Source: Akkermansia sp. (GTDB lineage Bacteria > Verrucomicrobiota > Verrucomicrobiia > Verrucomicrobiales > Akkermansiaceae). From it: DNA of 64,000 bases. A program made the position numbers and the translations under genes. Location of the stretch: the NCBI GenBank assembly GCA_017472085.1, contig JAFUQZ010000008.1:1-64000 (forward strand). The letters are read 5' to 3'. Under the pieces are notes generated by a model, which was not told the origin of the DNA, searched no databases, and was given only the letters and a program-made list of their open reading frames with translations. Of this stretch, positions 42,570-53,381 are shown in pieces. Every line of letters begins with the position of its first letter. Position 1 is the stretch's first letter.

Positions 42570-43442
42570 TCACCTCCGGCGGCGGCGGACAGCCAATCCG
42601 GCCAGCGCCAGCAGACTCAATGTTGCTCCGGCAGGCTCAGGCACCGACTCGACAGTACGCGCAGTGCGCATGCCTGAAACACTATCAAAGGTGAAGTCTG
42701 CATTATCATATGAGGGAATACCCACCAATGATATCGTGCTCTCCTTGAAAGAAATTCCTGCACCAATCAATTCGTCTTTACCATCATCCGAATCGGTAAT
42801 CCATGCCTTGGTCAACTCTATACCATTATCCGTTTCATTATACTCCACCCCCCAAAGAGTAAAGGCATGAGCAGAGTACCCCCCTACCGACAGCGTAAGA
42901 GCATAGCCGGAAGCAATGGCATCCACAATGCTGCGAGCAAAAGCATACGAATCATTACTATTGCTCGCAACCAAAATGGGATTCTCATTGGTGTTGTAAA
43001 CAAGGTTTAAAAAGCCCCCGCTCTCCAACGCTCCCAAACCGTTGCTCTTATCATACATATCGTAATCTTTGTAACCGTCTAAAGTATTACCTCCGTTAAT
43101 CCACCAGTTTATGCCTTCTTTTGTCCATCCGCCTTCATCCTTAAACACCCCCTGAAAGGTTGTCCACACCTTGGAGCCATAAAGATTCTTGTTTACCACA
43201 GACGCTGCCGTGCTCGAAGTGAGCAAATCCTTATTCTGATCCTGCCACCAGGCAATCACATTACTGGATGCAGCAGCCCAGCACATGCCATAGACCGTAC
43301 CGAATGACAAATCAGCTTCGTTTTTGTTATAATCATACCAGCCGACATACTCCGACCCGTTGTAGTACACCCCCGGAGCAAACACCTCTGCCGCATGAAC
43401 CGCAGAAGCCATCAACAGACAAGTAAGAAATAAAGAGCGCAT
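42570..43442 (-). CDS. IdeS/Mac-type cysteine protease with PEP-CTERM-like sorting tail
   Basis: A 290-aa secreted protein. The signal peptide (MRSLFLTCLLMASAVHA) is followed by YVGWYDYNKN and the catalytic-Cys segment YGMCWAAASSNVIAWW (Cys54), which aligns with the IdeS/Mac family (GWYDITK, LLCGAATAGNMLHWW). A second block, SAHAFTLWGVEY (His192) and AWITDSDDG (Asp217/219), matches the His-x4-LWG and VTDSDS segments. So Cys, His and Asp are all present in order. IdeS of streptococci cleaves IgG hinges; the substrate here is unknown. The C-terminus VPEPAGATLSLLALAGLAV plus five Arg is a PEP-CTERM-type sorting signal. The gene is AT-richer than its neighbours, suggesting transfer. Confidence 0.8.
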   Translation of the reverse strand: MRSLFLTCLLMASAVHAAEVFAPGVYYNGSEYVGWYDYNKNEADLSFGTVYGMCWAAASSNVIAWWQDQNKDLLTSSTAASVVNKNLYGSKVWTTFQGVFKDEGGWTKEGINWWINGGNTLDGYKDYDMYDKSNGLGALESGGFLNLVYNTNENPILVASNSNDSYAFARSIVDAIASGYALTLSVGGYSAHAFTLWGVEYNETDNGIELTKAWITDSDDGKDELIGAGISFKESTISLVGIPSYDNADFTFDSVSGMRTARTVESVPEPAGATLSLLALAGLAVRRRRR

Positions 43443-43466
43443 AAGAGTAAAAAAACTGTTATCTGT

Positions 43467-43495
43467 AGTGTACAGGATAAGCCGGAACGTGTCAA
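43467..43495 (-). promoter_or_regulatory. Promoter of the IdeS-like gene
   Basis: TTGACA (complement at 43490-43495), 17-bp spacer, TACACT (43467-43472). The ATG at 43442 is 24 nt beyond the -10 box. Confidence 0.75.
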
Positions 43496-43548
43496 TCCCC
43501 TAATCTGGAATTGATGAGGTATCTCAACGATTTGGGACACGTATCCGT

Positions 43549-43580
43549 AAAACGCCCGGTACAGTTGCCTGTACCGGGCG
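43549..43580 (-). terminator. Terminator of the rpoBC operon
   Basis: CGCCCGGTACAG/CTGTACCGGGCG with a TTGC loop (43553-43580), followed on the minus strand by TTTT, 31 bp after the rpoC stop. Confidence 0.85.
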
Positions 43581-43610
43581 GATTGAAGCTATTGGCAGCG
43601 ATGAGCCTTA

Positions 43611-46600
43611 TCAGTCGTCGGAGCCCACGGAGATGGTGTCATCGGGCATGGGCAGATCCTCCTCGTCGTCCATGTAGGTGGAGCGGGGAATGGGCGTTGC
43701 GCCCGGAGCAGCCTCGACCACGATGTTGCGGTACTTGTTGAAGCCGGTACCGGCCGGTATGAGGTGGCCCAGAATGACGTTCTCCTTGAAGCCTTCCAGC
43801 ATATCCACCTTACCCAGCGTGGAGGCCTCGGTGAGCACACGCGTGGTGTCCTGGAAGGAAGCGGCAGAGATGAAGGAATCCGTCTTGAGGGAGGCCTTGG
43901 TGATGCCGAGCAGGATGGGCTCGTAATCCGCAGGACGACCGTTCATGGACATCGTCTCCTTGTTGATGCGGCTGAGGGTGGTGCGATCCACCTCATCGCC
44001 CCAGAGGAGGCCGGTGTCACCCGGGTCCTTGACGCGAACCTTGCGGAGCATCTGGGACACGATGATTTCAACGTGCTTGTCGTTGATTTCCACACCCTGC
44101 ACGCGGTACACCTGCTGCACCTTGTTCACGAGGTGCTCCTGCAGGGCTTCCTTGCCGCAGATGCGCAGGATTTCATCAGAGGCTTCCGTACCGTCGGAGA
44201 GCGGCTCACCGGCGCGCACGAAGTCTCCGTCATGCACGATGATGTGGCGATCCATGGGCACAAGGTGCTTGCAGGAGATGGTTCCCTCGTTCTCATCGCG
44301 CTCCTCCAGCTTGGCAGAGCGGCGACGGCGCTTGGTGGCAGCCTCGCGGGCCTCGGCATCGCGATAGATGGTCACGACCTTCTTACCGCGAATCATGGCG
44401 TCATCGATGGCGACGATACCGTCCATCTCTGCCAGTGTGCAGGTATCCTTCGGGCGGCGGGCTTCGAAGAGCTCAGCCACACGGGGAAGACCACCGGTAA
44501 TATCGTTCGTCTTCTGCACCTTGCGGGGAGTCTTGGCCAGCTGCGTACCGGCAGAAATCTTCTGCTTGTCATTCACCACAAGGTAGGCACCCGTGGGAAT
44601 GGCGTATACGCGGGGCTTGTCCTTGGCGGAACCGGGCTTGGCGGTGTGCACAATCACACGCGGAGCCAGATCCTGACGGTGGTCGATGATGACGGTCGTA
44701 CCCTTACCGGATTCGGAGTGCACGGAGTCCGTGCGACAGGTAATACCCTCAATCATGTCCTGGAACTCAACCGTACCGCTCACTTCGGAGATGACCGGAA
44801 TGGCAAAGGGATCCCATTCAGCGATGGTCTGACCGGGCTCCACCTTGTCGCCGTCCTTCACACGAAGCACAGCACCGAGGGTCAGCGAGTAGGATTCAAT
44901 TTCCTTACCCTCCTCGTCATAGACCTTCACGCCGCCGTTCTTGCAGAGCACGACCATGTTGCCGTTTTCATCCTCCACGCAGCGGCCACGCAGGTTCTCG
45001 TCATAGATGACGCGACCGGCAGACTTGGCCACATACTCCGGACGGTTGGCAGCAGCCGTAGCAGTACCACCCACGTGGAAAGTACGCATGGTCAGCTGAG
45101 TACCGGGCTCACCGATGGACTGAGCCGCAATGATACCCACGGCTTCACCCACCTTCACGCTCTTGCCGGTGGCCAGGTTGAGGCCATAGCACTTGGCGCA
45201 GCAGCCCTTGGACAGGTCACAGGTCAGCACTGAACGTACCTTCACCTTCTCGATGCCCACGTTCTCAATCTTCTTGGCGGCCTCGTCGGTGATGATTTCA
45301 TTCTTCGCCACGATGAGCTGACGCGTGGTCGGGTCAAAGATGTCATCACAGGTGACACGGCCATAGATACGGGTGGAGAGGGAGGCGATTTCGTCCTCAC
45401 CATCATAGATGGCGGTCATGGTGATACCGTTCTCCGTACCGCAATCGGTGTCGCGGACGATGACGTCCTGAGCCACGTCGACGAGTTTACGGGTCATGTA
45501 ACCGGAGTCAGCGGTCTTCAGAGCCGTATCGGCCAGCCCCTTACGGGCACCGTGGGTGGAGATGAAGTATTCCAGCACGGAGAGACCCTCACGGAAGTTG
45601 GAGGTAATGGGGCGCTCGATAATCTCGCCGGAGGGCTTGGCCATCAGGCCTCGCATACCGGAGAGCTGCTTAATCTGAGCCTTGTTACCACGGGCGCCGG
45701 AGTCCACCATCATGTAGAGCGGGCTGGCCACGGCAGAGCCGCTGTTGTACTCCAGCTTGGTGTAGAGGTCCTTCTGGATGGCATCGGTCGTGGAGGACCA
45801 GATGTTCACCACCTTTTCATAGCGTTCGCCGTTGGTGATGAGGCCTTCCTCATACTGCTCGGTCACCTTGGCAACCTGCTCGTAGGCGTCGGCAATCATC
45901 TCATCCTTACCCTCGGGCACCACCATGTCCACGATACCGATGGAGCAGCCGGAGCGGGTGGCTTCCTTGTAGCCCAGGGACTTGAGGGCGTCCAGGGTCT
46001 CCACGGTGCGCTTCTGACCGCAGGCCTGGTAGCAGCGCCAGATGATTTCACCCAGCTGCTTCTTGCCGACGTTGCGGTTGATGTAGCCGATTTCATCCGG
46101 CCAGATTTCGTTGAAGCGGACACGACCGGCGGTGGTGACGATGGTCTTGCGGCCGACGTTCTCCTGGTTGAAGGAGAGCTTGTCGAAAGCCTCGCCTTCC
46201 TTGCCGTAATCCGGGTTCTTGAGACGAATCCACTCGTGGTAGCCGATCTTGCGTGCAGCAATGGCGAACTCCACTTCGGAGATGGACTCGAAGAGGGGCA
46301 GCAGATGCTGGTTATCCTGCTTCTCCTTCACTTCCTTGGCGCGGGTGTGCGTCAGGTAGTAGGAACCCAGAATGATATCCTGAGTCGGGGTGCAGATGGG
46401 CTTGCCGGAGGCGGGCGAGAAGATGTTGTTGGGAGCCAGCATCAGGAGGCGGGCTTCCAGCTGGGCTTCCACACTCAGCGGCACGTGCACGGCCATCTGG
46501 TCACCGTCGAAGTCAGCGTTGTACCCCGTGCACACCAGCGGGTGCAGACGGATGGCGCTGCCTTCAATCAGCACAGGCTCGAAAGCCTGGATGGAAAGAC

Positions 46601-47888
46601 GGTGCAGCGTAGGAGCACGGTTCAGGAACACGGGGTGGCCCTTGGTCACCTCTTCCAGAATATCCCACACGATAGCCTCCTTGCGGTCAATCATCTTCTT
46701 GGCAGAGCGCACGGTGTGCACATAGCCCATCTCCTTGAGGCGATGGATGATGAACGGTTCAAAGAGGTTGAGAGCCATCTTCTTGGGCAGACCGCACTGG
46801 TTCATCTTGAGGTGCGGGCCAATCACAATCACGGAACGGCCGGAGTAGTCCACACGCTTACCGAGCAGGTTCTGACGGAAGCGACCGCTCTTGCCCTTCA
46901 GCATGTCGGAGAGGGACTTCAGCGGGCGGTTGCCGGCGCCGGTCACGTGGCGACCGTGGCGACCATTGTCGAACAGGGCGTCCACAGCCTCCTGAAGCAT
47001 ACGCATCTCATTGCGCTTAATCACCTCCGGGGTCTGGAGAGCGGCCAGCTCGCGCAGACGGTTGTTACGGTTGATGACGCGGCGATACAGGTCGTTCAAA
47101 TCGCTGGTGGCAAAGCGGCCGCCGGGCAGCGGAACGAGCGGGCGCAGGTCCGGGGGAATCACCGGCAGCACGGTGAGCACCATCCACTCCGGATGGCAGC
47201 CGCTGCTGCGGAAGCCCTGGGCCAGCTGCAGGCGCTTGGCCAGCTTGCGCTTGTTCTGCTTGGAGTTGGTCTTCTCCATCTCCTGGCGCAGCTCGTCAAT
47301 GAGGGCGTCCAGATCAATCGTCTTGAGAAGCGTCTGGATGGCGGCAGCACCCATGGCGGCCTCCGGTGCATCATCACCGTAGTCCTCCACCAGCTCGTCG
47401 TACTCCTCTTCCGTGAGAATCATGCCGCGCTCAATGCCGTTCACGCCGCGGGGATCCGTCACGATGTAGTCCTCGTAGTAGATGACGCGCTCCAGGTCAC
47501 GGGCCGTCAGGTCCAGCATGAGGCCGATGCGGCTGGGCATGCACTTGTAGAACCAGATGTGGGTCACGGGCACGGCCAGGTTGATGTGGCCCATGCGCTC
47601 GCGGCGCACACGGGAGGTGGTCACCTCCACACCGCAGCGGTCACAGATCATGCCCTTGTTCTTGGCGCGCTTGTAGCGACCGCAGGAGCACTCCATGTCG
47701 CGGGTAGGCCCGAAGATGCGCTCGCAGAACAGGCCGCCCTTCTCCGGCTTGAACGTGCGGTAGTTGATTGTCTCAGGGTTCTTGACCTCGCCGCTGGACC
47801 AGTTGAGGATATCCTCCGGGCTGGCCACGGTGATGCAAACCTGGTCGAAGTTCTTGGCCTTCTCGTTGTTAAGGTCGTTAAAAGACAT
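43611..47888 (-). CDS. rpoC: DNA-directed RNA polymerase subunit beta'
   Basis: Catalytic subunit of RNA polymerase, 1425 aa. The N-terminal zinc finger [20 protein letters not shown] (about 68-87), the active-site [16 protein letters not shown] (about 457-472) with the three Mg-binding aspartates, the bridge-helix region and the second zinc site ([13 protein letters not shown], about 880-895) are all visible. The C-terminus has an acidic tail ([20 protein letters not shown]). It lies 78 bp behind rpoB in the same operon. Confidence 0.98.
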   Translation of the reverse strand: MSFNDLNNEKAKNFDQVCITVASPEDILNWSSGEVKNPETINYRTFKPEKGGLFCERIFGPTRDMECSCGRYKRAKNKGMICDRCGVEVTTSRVRRERMGHINLAVPVTHIWFYKCMPSRIGLMLDLTARDLERVIYYEDYIVTDPRGVNGIERGMILTEEEYDELVEDYGDDAPEAAMGAAAIQTLLKTIDLDALIDELRQEMEKTNSKQNKRKLAKRLQLAQGFRSSGCHPEWMVLTVLPVIPPDLRPLVPLPGGRFATSDLNDLYRRVINRNNRLRELAALQTPEVIKRNEMRMLQEAVDALFDNGRHGRHVTGAGNRPLKSLSDMLKGKSGRFRQNLLGKRVDYSGRSVIVIGPHLKMNQCGLPKKMALNLFEPFIIHRLKEMGYVHTVRSAKKMIDRKEAIVWDILEEVTKGHPVFLNRAPTLHRLSIQAFEPVLIEGSAIRLHPLVCTGYNADFDGDQMAVHVPLSVEAQLEARLLMLAPNNIFSPASGKPICTPTQDIILGSYYLTHTRAKEVKEKQDNQHLLPLFESISEVEFAIAARKIGYHEWIRLKNPDYGKEGEAFDKLSFNQENVGRKTIVTTAGRVRFNEIWPDEIGYINRNVGKKQLGEIIWRCYQACGQKRTVETLDALKSLGYKEATRSGCSIGIVDMVVPEGKDEMIADAYEQVAKVTEQYEEGLITNGERYEKVVNIWSSTTDAIQKDLYTKLEYNSGSAVASPLYMMVDSGARGNKAQIKQLSGMRGLMAKPSGEIIERPITSNFREGLSVLEYFISTHGARKGLADTALKTADSGYMTRKLVDVAQDVIVRDTDCGTENGITMTAIYDGEDEIASLSTRIYGRVTCDDIFDPTTRQLIVAKNEIITDEAAKKIENVGIEKVKVRSVLTCDLSKGCCAKCYGLNLATGKSVKVGEAVGIIAAQSIGEPGTQLTMRTFHVGGTATAAANRPEYVAKSAGRVIYDENLRGRCVEDENGNMVVLCKNGGVKVYDEEGKEIESYSLTLGAVLRVKDGDKVEPGQTIAEWDPFAIPVISEVSGTVEFQDMIEGITCRTDSVHSESGKGTTVIIDHRQDLAPRVIVHTAKPGSAKDKPRVYAIPTGAYLVVNDKQKISAGTQLAKTPRKVQKTNDITGGLPRVAELFEARRPKDTCTLAEMDGIVAIDDAMIRGKKVVTIYRDAEAREAATKRRRRSAKLEERDENEGTISCKHLVPMDRHIIVHDGDFVRAGEPLSDGTEASDEILRICGKEALQEHLVNKVQQVYRVQGVEINDKHVEIIVSQMLRKVRVKDPGDTGLLWGDEVDRTTLSRINKETMSMNGRPADYEPILLGITKASLKTDSFISAASFQDTTRVLTEASTLGKVDMLEGFKENVILGHLIPAGTGFNKYRNIVVEAAPGATPIPRSTYMDDEEDLPMPDDTISVGSDD

Positions 47889-47927
47889 ATTATGTGGTGT
47901 TTTTAGATTGTTGGTGCCACCCGGGCT

Positions 47928-47950
47928 GTTGAGACCCGGGCAGCGGTTAC
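47928..47950 (-). other. Small hairpin between rpoB and rpoC
   Basis: CCCGGG arms separated by about 9 nt, no T run. It may be a processing or pausing element, and is weak evidence only. Confidence 0.35.
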
Positions 47951-47966
47951 AGGTTTACATCTTGTA

Positions 47967-50900
47967 TCAGGCGTCATCGTCCTCGTCATCCTCGGATTCT
48001 TCCACCTCATACACCTCGGAATCATCATCGTCGTCATCGCCGAACACATCAAAATCGGCGTCGTCGGACAAATCATCATCCAGGTCATCGTCATCGCCTG
48101 CAAGCAGGGCGAAGAGGTCGTCCGTGGTCTGCGGAGCATTCTCGCGGTCGCGTTTCTCCGTGGGCTGGACGTTGAGGCAGAGAGCCTGCATTTCCTTGAT
48201 AAGCACGTTGAAGGATTCGGGGGTACCGGCTTCCAGCGAGTTGTCGCCCTTGACGATGTTCTCGTAGATACGGGTACGGCCCTGAACGTCGTCGGACTTG
48301 ACGGTGAGGAGCTCCTGCAGCGTGTAGGCTGCACCGTATGCCTCCATGGCCCACACTTCCATTTCACCGAAGCGCTGACCGCCGTGCTGAGCCTTACCGC
48401 CGAGGGGCTGCTGGGTCACCAGCGAGTATGTACCCACGGCACGGGCATGCACCTTGTCCGCCACCAGGTGGTTGAGCTTGAGCATGTAGGTGTAACCTAC
48501 CACCACCGGGTAGTGGAAGTACTCACCCGTGAGGCCGTCGATGAGGCGGCTCTTACCGGCCACGCTGCCGTCCTTGCCATCACCCACCCAGGAGAATCCG
48601 GGCATCTTCTTGGCCTGGCTCATGTAGTCCCAGATCTGGGATTCCTCGATACCGTCGAACACCGGGGTAGCCACCTTGAAGCCGAGAGCCTTCGCGGCAA
48701 CGCCGAGGTGAGCTTCCAGCACCTGCCCCACGTTCATTCGGGAAGGCACGCCCAGGGGGTTGAGGATGATATCCACGGGAGTACCGTCTTCCAGGTAGGG
48801 CATATCTTCCACGGGCAGGACTCGGGAGCACACACCCTTGTTACCGTGACGACCGGCCATCTTGTCACCCACACCCAGCTTGCGCTTGGTGGCGATGTAG
48901 ACCTTCACCTCGGTCACGACACCGGGGTCCATCTCCGCACCGGCTTCAATCTGGTCGAGCTTGATGTCGCGCTCGTCATCCAGTTCAGCGAAGCGGGGTT
49001 CATAGCTGTTGATGATTTCGAAAATCTGGTTACGCACCGGGCTTTCGTTCATCTCTATCTGGTCATGATAGACGGCCAGCTTGCGCAGCAGAGTCTTGGT
49101 AATCTTGCGGTTGGCGGGGATAATCACCTCATTCGTACCGGCGCGGGTCACCTCCAGCGGAATCTTCTCGCCGAGCAGGCGGTCAGAGAGCTTGCTGGTG
49201 AGCTGCTCAATGAGGGCATCGCGGTCGCGCTCGTACTCGGCGTCCACCTTCTTGCGCTGCTTCTGGCTTTCCTTCTCCAGGTCAACGGCGGGAGAACCGG
49301 GGGCGGCAGAGCGCACCACGCGAACATCCATCACCACACCTGTGGTGCCCGGGGGCACACGCAGAGAGGTATCCTTCACATCCGCAGCCTTCTCACCGAA
49401 GATGGCGCGCAGCAGGCGCTCCTCGGGGGCTAGGTCGGTCTCGCTCTTGGGGGTAATCTTACCCACCAGGATGTCGCCGGGCTTCACCTCAGCACCGATG
49501 CGCACCACACCATCGCTGCCCAGGTTCTTGAGAGCGTCATCGCCCACATTGGGAATATCGCGGGTGATTTCTTCCGGGCCGAGCTTGGTATCGCGGGCCT
49601 TCTCCTCGAACTCCTCGATGTGGATGGAGGTGTAGGCATCTTCCTGCACCAGACGCTCGGAGATAATGATGGCGTCCTCGAAGTTGTAGCCGTACCAGGA
49701 CATGTAAGCCACCAGCACGTTGCGGCCCAGAGCCAGCTCACCGCCGTCGGTACAGGGACCGTCGGCCAGCACATCGCCGGGCTTCACCACGTCGCCGCGG
49801 GAAACGATGGGCTTCTGGTTGATGCAGGTGGAAGCGTTGGAGCGCATGAATTTGCGCAGCTGGTACACATAGATACCCTTCTCGGGGTCGGTCTTGACAC
49901 GCTCCGGCTCGCTCAGCCAGGTGTTGGGAGACACCGGCAGCTCACCATCGGGAGTCGTCACGATGTATTCAGCCGTGGCGGAGGCCACGATACCACCGGC
50001 GAGAGCGCACACCACGGAGCAACTGTCGCGGGCGCACTTGGCCTCAATACCGGTACCCACCAGCGGAGCCTGATTCACCATCAACGGCACACCCTGGCGC
50101 TGCATGTTTGCACCCATGAGGGCACGGTTGGCGTCGTCGTGTTCCAGGAAGGGAATGAGACCGGCGGCAATGGAGATAATCTGCTTGGGCGACACGTCCA
50201 TGTACTCCACGCGGCGGGGGTCAACCTCAATGAATTCGCCGTGCTGGCGAGCCGTCACGCGGGAACGGGTGAAGTGGCCGGTGCCGTTATCGTTGTCCAG
50301 CGGGTTGTTGGCCTGTGCGATGAGGTGGTACTCCTCCTTATCGGCGGTCAGGTAAACCACCTCATTGGTCACCACGACCTCAACGTCCACGACCTCGCCC
50401 TTGGCGTTCTTCTTCTCAATCTGCTTCACACGGCGGAACGGCGTCTCGATGAAGCCGTACTCATCTATGCGTGCATAGGTGCAGAGTGAGTTGATCAGAC
50501 CGATGTTGGGACCTTCAGGGGTCTCAATGGGGCATATACGGCCATAGTGGGACGGGTGCACGTCTCGCACCTCGAAGCCGGCGCGGTCACGGTTCAGACC
50601 GCCCGGGCCCAGTGCGGAGAGACGGCGCTTGTGGGTCAGCTCTGCCAGCGGGTTAATCTGATCCATGAACTGGGAGAGCTGGCTGCGGCCGAAAAAGTCA
50701 CGCACCACGGCGCTGAGGGCCTTCGGGTTGATGAGCTTGCTGGGCGTGATATCCGTGCGGGTGGTGTCGCAAAGGGTCATACGCTCCTTGACCAGACGCT
50801 CCGTGCGGGCAAGACCCACGCGGCACTGGTTGGAAATGAGTTCACCCACGGCACGCACGCGGCGGTTGCCCAGATGGTCGATATCATCCACCTGCCCATC

Positions 50901-52040
50901 GCCATTCTTCAGGCGCAGCAGGTACTTGAGGGAGGCCAGGAAGTCAATCGGCTGGATGAGGCGGCAATCCTCAGGCACGTCCAGACCAAGCTTCTGGTTA
51001 ATCTTGTAACGACCCACGCGGGTGAGGTCATAGCGCTTCTCGTCCTTGAAGAGACGATCCAGAGCCGTGGCAGCCTGCTGCACGGAAGAGGGGTCACCCG
51101 GACGGAACTTGCGGAAGATTTCCTTGAGCGCAGACTCGCGGTCGTGAGCCAGGTCCTTCTTGAGCGTCTTCACCAGCGTTTCTTCCTCGCGCTGGTCAAT
51201 CACCTCAATTTCCTCAATGCCCAGCTCCTGCATCTTGCGGATGGTGGAGAGGCTCAGAGACTCGTAGGCCTTGGCAATGATGGTTGCCTTGCGGCCGCTC
51301 TGCTCATCGCCGAACTTGACATCCTCAAAGGGAATGAGGTATTCGAGCTCCTCTCCGGCCACTTCGGCCAGACGAAGCTTCTGGATGGTGTAGAACTGCT
51401 CCACGATGTCGCGGTCGCTCTCGTAGCCGAGATAGCGCAGGAACGTGGTGGCCAGGAACTTGCGGCGGCGGCGGCGGCGATCCAGGAACACATACATGAG
51501 GTCGCTCGTATCGAACTGCACCTCCAGCCAGGAGCCGCGGTCAGGAATGATGCGGAATGAGTAGATGTCCTTGCCGTTGGTATGCTGCGTCTTTTCGAAG
51601 CACAGACCGGGGGAACGATGCAGCTGAGCCACAATCACGCGCTCTGCACCGTTAATGACAAAGGTGCCGCGGTCGGTAATCATCGGGATTTCGCCCATGT
51701 ACACGTTCTCATCGGCCGTGTAGTCGCCACACTTCAGACGGAACTTCACATACAGCGAGGCGCTGTATGTCTCACCGGCACGAATGGCCGCAAAATCGCT
51801 CGTCTTGGGCGGCGTAATCTCGTATGAGTCGTACTCCAGCCGAATCTGGCCGTCGTAACTCTCTATCGGGAAATGTTCGGAAAGAACAGCCTGGAGACCC
51901 ATTTTGAGCCGTTTTCCCGGCTCAGTGAAACGCTGAAGGAATTCCTCGTAGGACTTAGTTTGAATCTCAATCAAGTTGGGCGGGTCAATGACCTCCTTGA
52001 TTTTACCGAAACTGATTCGCTCTTGCTTGGGCTTGGACAT
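47967..52040 (-). CDS. rpoB: DNA-directed RNA polymerase subunit beta
   Basis: The 1357-aa beta subunit. The chosen start ATG 52040 gives MSKPKQERISFGKIKEVIDP; a GTG at 52076 is possible but less typical. Visible landmarks are the rifampicin region FFGRSQLSQFMDQINPLAEL, followed by HKRRLSALGPGGL, the GRHGNKGV metal/substrate segment and the C-terminal GGQRFGEMEVWAMEAYGA. The last about 45 residues (DDDDLDDDLSDDADFDVFG and on) form an unusually long Asp/Glu-rich tail absent from E. coli RpoB. The rifampicin region carries the sensitive-type residues (D516, H526, S531 equivalents). Confidence 0.98.
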   Translation of the reverse strand: MSKPKQERISFGKIKEVIDPPNLIEIQTKSYEEFLQRFTEPGKRLKMGLQAVLSEHFPIESYDGQIRLEYDSYEITPPKTSDFAAIRAGETYSASLYVKFRLKCGDYTADENVYMGEIPMITDRGTFVINGAERVIVAQLHRSPGLCFEKTQHTNGKDIYSFRIIPDRGSWLEVQFDTSDLMYVFLDRRRRRRKFLATTFLRYLGYESDRDIVEQFYTIQKLRLAEVAGEELEYLIPFEDVKFGDEQSGRKATIIAKAYESLSLSTIRKMQELGIEEIEVIDQREEETLVKTLKKDLAHDRESALKEIFRKFRPGDPSSVQQAATALDRLFKDEKRYDLTRVGRYKINQKLGLDVPEDCRLIQPIDFLASLKYLLRLKNGDGQVDDIDHLGNRRVRAVGELISNQCRVGLARTERLVKERMTLCDTTRTDITPSKLINPKALSAVVRDFFGRSQLSQFMDQINPLAELTHKRRLSALGPGGLNRDRAGFEVRDVHPSHYGRICPIETPEGPNIGLINSLCTYARIDEYGFIETPFRRVKQIEKKNAKGEVVDVEVVVTNEVVYLTADKEEYHLIAQANNPLDNDNGTGHFTRSRVTARQHGEFIEVDPRRVEYMDVSPKQIISIAAGLIPFLEHDDANRALMGANMQRQGVPLMVNQAPLVGTGIEAKCARDSCSVVCALAGGIVASATAEYIVTTPDGELPVSPNTWLSEPERVKTDPEKGIYVYQLRKFMRSNASTCINQKPIVSRGDVVKPGDVLADGPCTDGGELALGRNVLVAYMSWYGYNFEDAIIISERLVQEDAYTSIHIEEFEEKARDTKLGPEEITRDIPNVGDDALKNLGSDGVVRIGAEVKPGDILVGKITPKSETDLAPEERLLRAIFGEKAADVKDTSLRVPPGTTGVVMDVRVVRSAAPGSPAVDLEKESQKQRKKVDAEYERDRDALIEQLTSKLSDRLLGEKIPLEVTRAGTNEVIIPANRKITKTLLRKLAVYHDQIEMNESPVRNQIFEIINSYEPRFAELDDERDIKLDQIEAGAEMDPGVVTEVKVYIATKRKLGVGDKMAGRHGNKGVCSRVLPVEDMPYLEDGTPVDIILNPLGVPSRMNVGQVLEAHLGVAAKALGFKVATPVFDGIEESQIWDYMSQAKKMPGFSWVGDGKDGSVAGKSRLIDGLTGEYFHYPVVVGYTYMLKLNHLVADKVHARAVGTYSLVTQQPLGGKAQHGGQRFGEMEVWAMEAYGAAYTLQELLTVKSDDVQGRTRIYENIVKGDNSLEAGTPESFNVLIKEMQALCLNVQPTEKRDRENAPQTTDDLFALLAGDDDDLDDDLSDDADFDVFGDDDDDDSEVYEVEESEDDEDDDA

Positions 52041-52105
52041 GGAGTTGTCGGAGATGAGGTTGTGCACCTGGGCCACAGATGCGGGGTCGGCTTACGTTTG
52101 GTAAA

Positions 52106-52158
52106 ACCGACCCGGAGCTTCCCGTGCCTTCCGGGCATTCCGAATGCCCCGGGTCGGT
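52106..52158 (-). promoter_or_regulatory. rplL-rpoB intercistronic attenuator hairpin
   Basis: On the minus strand ACCGACCCGG (complement 52149-52158) pairs with CCGGGTCGGT (52106-52115), enclosing a second inner hairpin GGGCATTCGGAATGCCC, and is followed by TTTTACC. It lies between rplL and rpoB, the place where E. coli has a partial terminator balancing ribosomal protein and polymerase output. The T run of four fits partial termination. Confidence 0.7.
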
Positions 52159-52287
52159 CTCACGCGCGCCTTGCGCGACGCGTACGTAAAAAAAGTTAAT
52201 AAAAGTTAAGTTTTAGATTCAGAGACGATAAGACGCGAAGGCAGGGAGGAAGAGAAATTCCACCCTGCGATCGCGTACAACGAAAGG

Positions 52288-52662
52288 TTACTTGATAGTG
52301 ACCTTGGCACCGGCCTTCTCGAGCTCGGCCTTGGCCTTCTCGGCGTCCTCCTTGGAGGCACCCTCGAGGATGACGGCGGGAGCGCTCTCAACGAGCTTCT
52401 TGGCGTCAGCCAGGCCCAGACCGGACTTAACAACGCGGACAGCCTTAATGACGGCAATCTTGTTGCCACCGGCGTCGGTCAGCTCAACGTCGAAGTCAGT
52501 CTTCTCCTCCACGGGCTCAGCAGCAGCGGCGGGGCCGGCAGCAGCGGCAACGGGAGCAGCGGCGGACACGCCCCACTTCTCTTCCAGCATCTTAACAAGC
52601 TCAGCAGCCTCCAGAATGGTCAGGGAGCCGAGTTCCTCAGCGATCTTATTGATATCAGCCAT
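52288..52662 (-). CDS. rplL: Ribosomal protein bL12 (L7/L12)
   Basis: Stalk protein of the 50S subunit recruiting translation GTPases. The 124-aa protein has the N-terminal dimerisation domain ([26 protein letters not shown]), an Ala-rich hinge ([17 protein letters not shown]) and the C-terminal domain ending [14 protein letters not shown], with [15 protein letters not shown] as the factor-binding helices. The start is ATG 52662. Confidence 0.97.
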   Translation of the reverse strand: MADINKIAEELGSLTILEAAELVKMLEEKWGVSAAAPVAAAAGPAAAAEPVEEKTDFDVELTDAGGNKIAVIKAVRVVKSGLGLADAKKLVESAPAVILEGASKEDAEKAKAELEKAGAKVTIK

Positions 52663-52826
52663 TGTAGTATTTTCTGTTGTAATTGGTTCTTGTCGCGGAT
52701 GGGGGCTCCCCATCCATTTCAGTTCTCACCGGCCGGAGAGCCGACAGAGAGCCTAATTTCTTTTTCAGGCGGCGGGGCACTTGATAGCACACCGCCGCCA
52801 TCTGTTCAAGTCTTTTTTTATTTTTT

Positions 52827-53357
52827 TTACTCTGCAGCCGGAGTTTCCTCGGTTGCACCACCATTTTCCTTGTCCACGTAGGCCTGAATGACGCGAGCCA
52901 GAGCGGCACCGGCGCCATTGATAGTGCCAAGCAGGGTGGCAAGGAGGATTTCGCGGCTGGGCAGATCGCCGAGAGCCTTGATCTTGTCGGGGCTCAGCTC
53001 AGCGCCGTCCAAGATACCGCCCTTCCAGGCAGCCTTCTTGGACTTCTTGGCAAAGCCGTTCACCACCTTGGCGGCGGCGCAGACATCGCTGTCACCCATG
53101 ATGTAGGCCGTCTGGCCCTTCAGGCAGGCGGAGATGTCGGGCAGACCGGCATCCTTGATAGCCTTGGTCATGAAGGTGTTCTTGGCCACCATGCAGGAGG
53201 CACCGGCAGCGGCCAGGTCGGCGCGCAGCGTGGTGAACTCAGGCACGGTCACGCCGGTGTAGTCAATCACCAGCACGAACGGGGAAGCGTTAACCTTAGC
53301 CAGCAGGTTCTCAATGATGATGCCCTTATCGGCATTCACTTTCTTCTCAGTGCTCAT
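52827..53357 (-). CDS. rplJ: Ribosomal protein uL10
   Basis: Base of the ribosomal stalk, 176 aa, binding 23S rRNA and bL12 dimers. VLVIDYTGVTVPEFTTLRADL and VAKNTFMTKAI (about 58-68) are typical uL10 segments, and the C-terminal helix (LLGTINGAGAALARVIQAYV) binds bL12. A 164-nt gap separates it from the rplL start, longer than the other gaps in this operon. No clear autogenous leader is visible in the 24 nt before it. Confidence 0.97.
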   Translation of the reverse strand: MSTEKKVNADKGIIIENLLAKVNASPFVLVIDYTGVTVPEFTTLRADLAAAGASCMVAKNTFMTKAIKDAGLPDISACLKGQTAYIMGDSDVCAAAKVVNGFAKKSKKAAWKGGILDGAELSPDKIKALGDLPSREILLATLLGTINGAGAALARVIQAYVDKENGGATEETPAAE

Positions 53358-53381
53358 AATGATTCGTTGCGGTTCAGGTTA

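Noticed and set aside
45552..47906. 784-codon open frame on the plus strand opposite rpoC
   Set aside because: The frame is Gly/His/Val-rich with no recognisable domain, lies entirely antisense to the intact rpoC, and arises from its GC-biased codon use.
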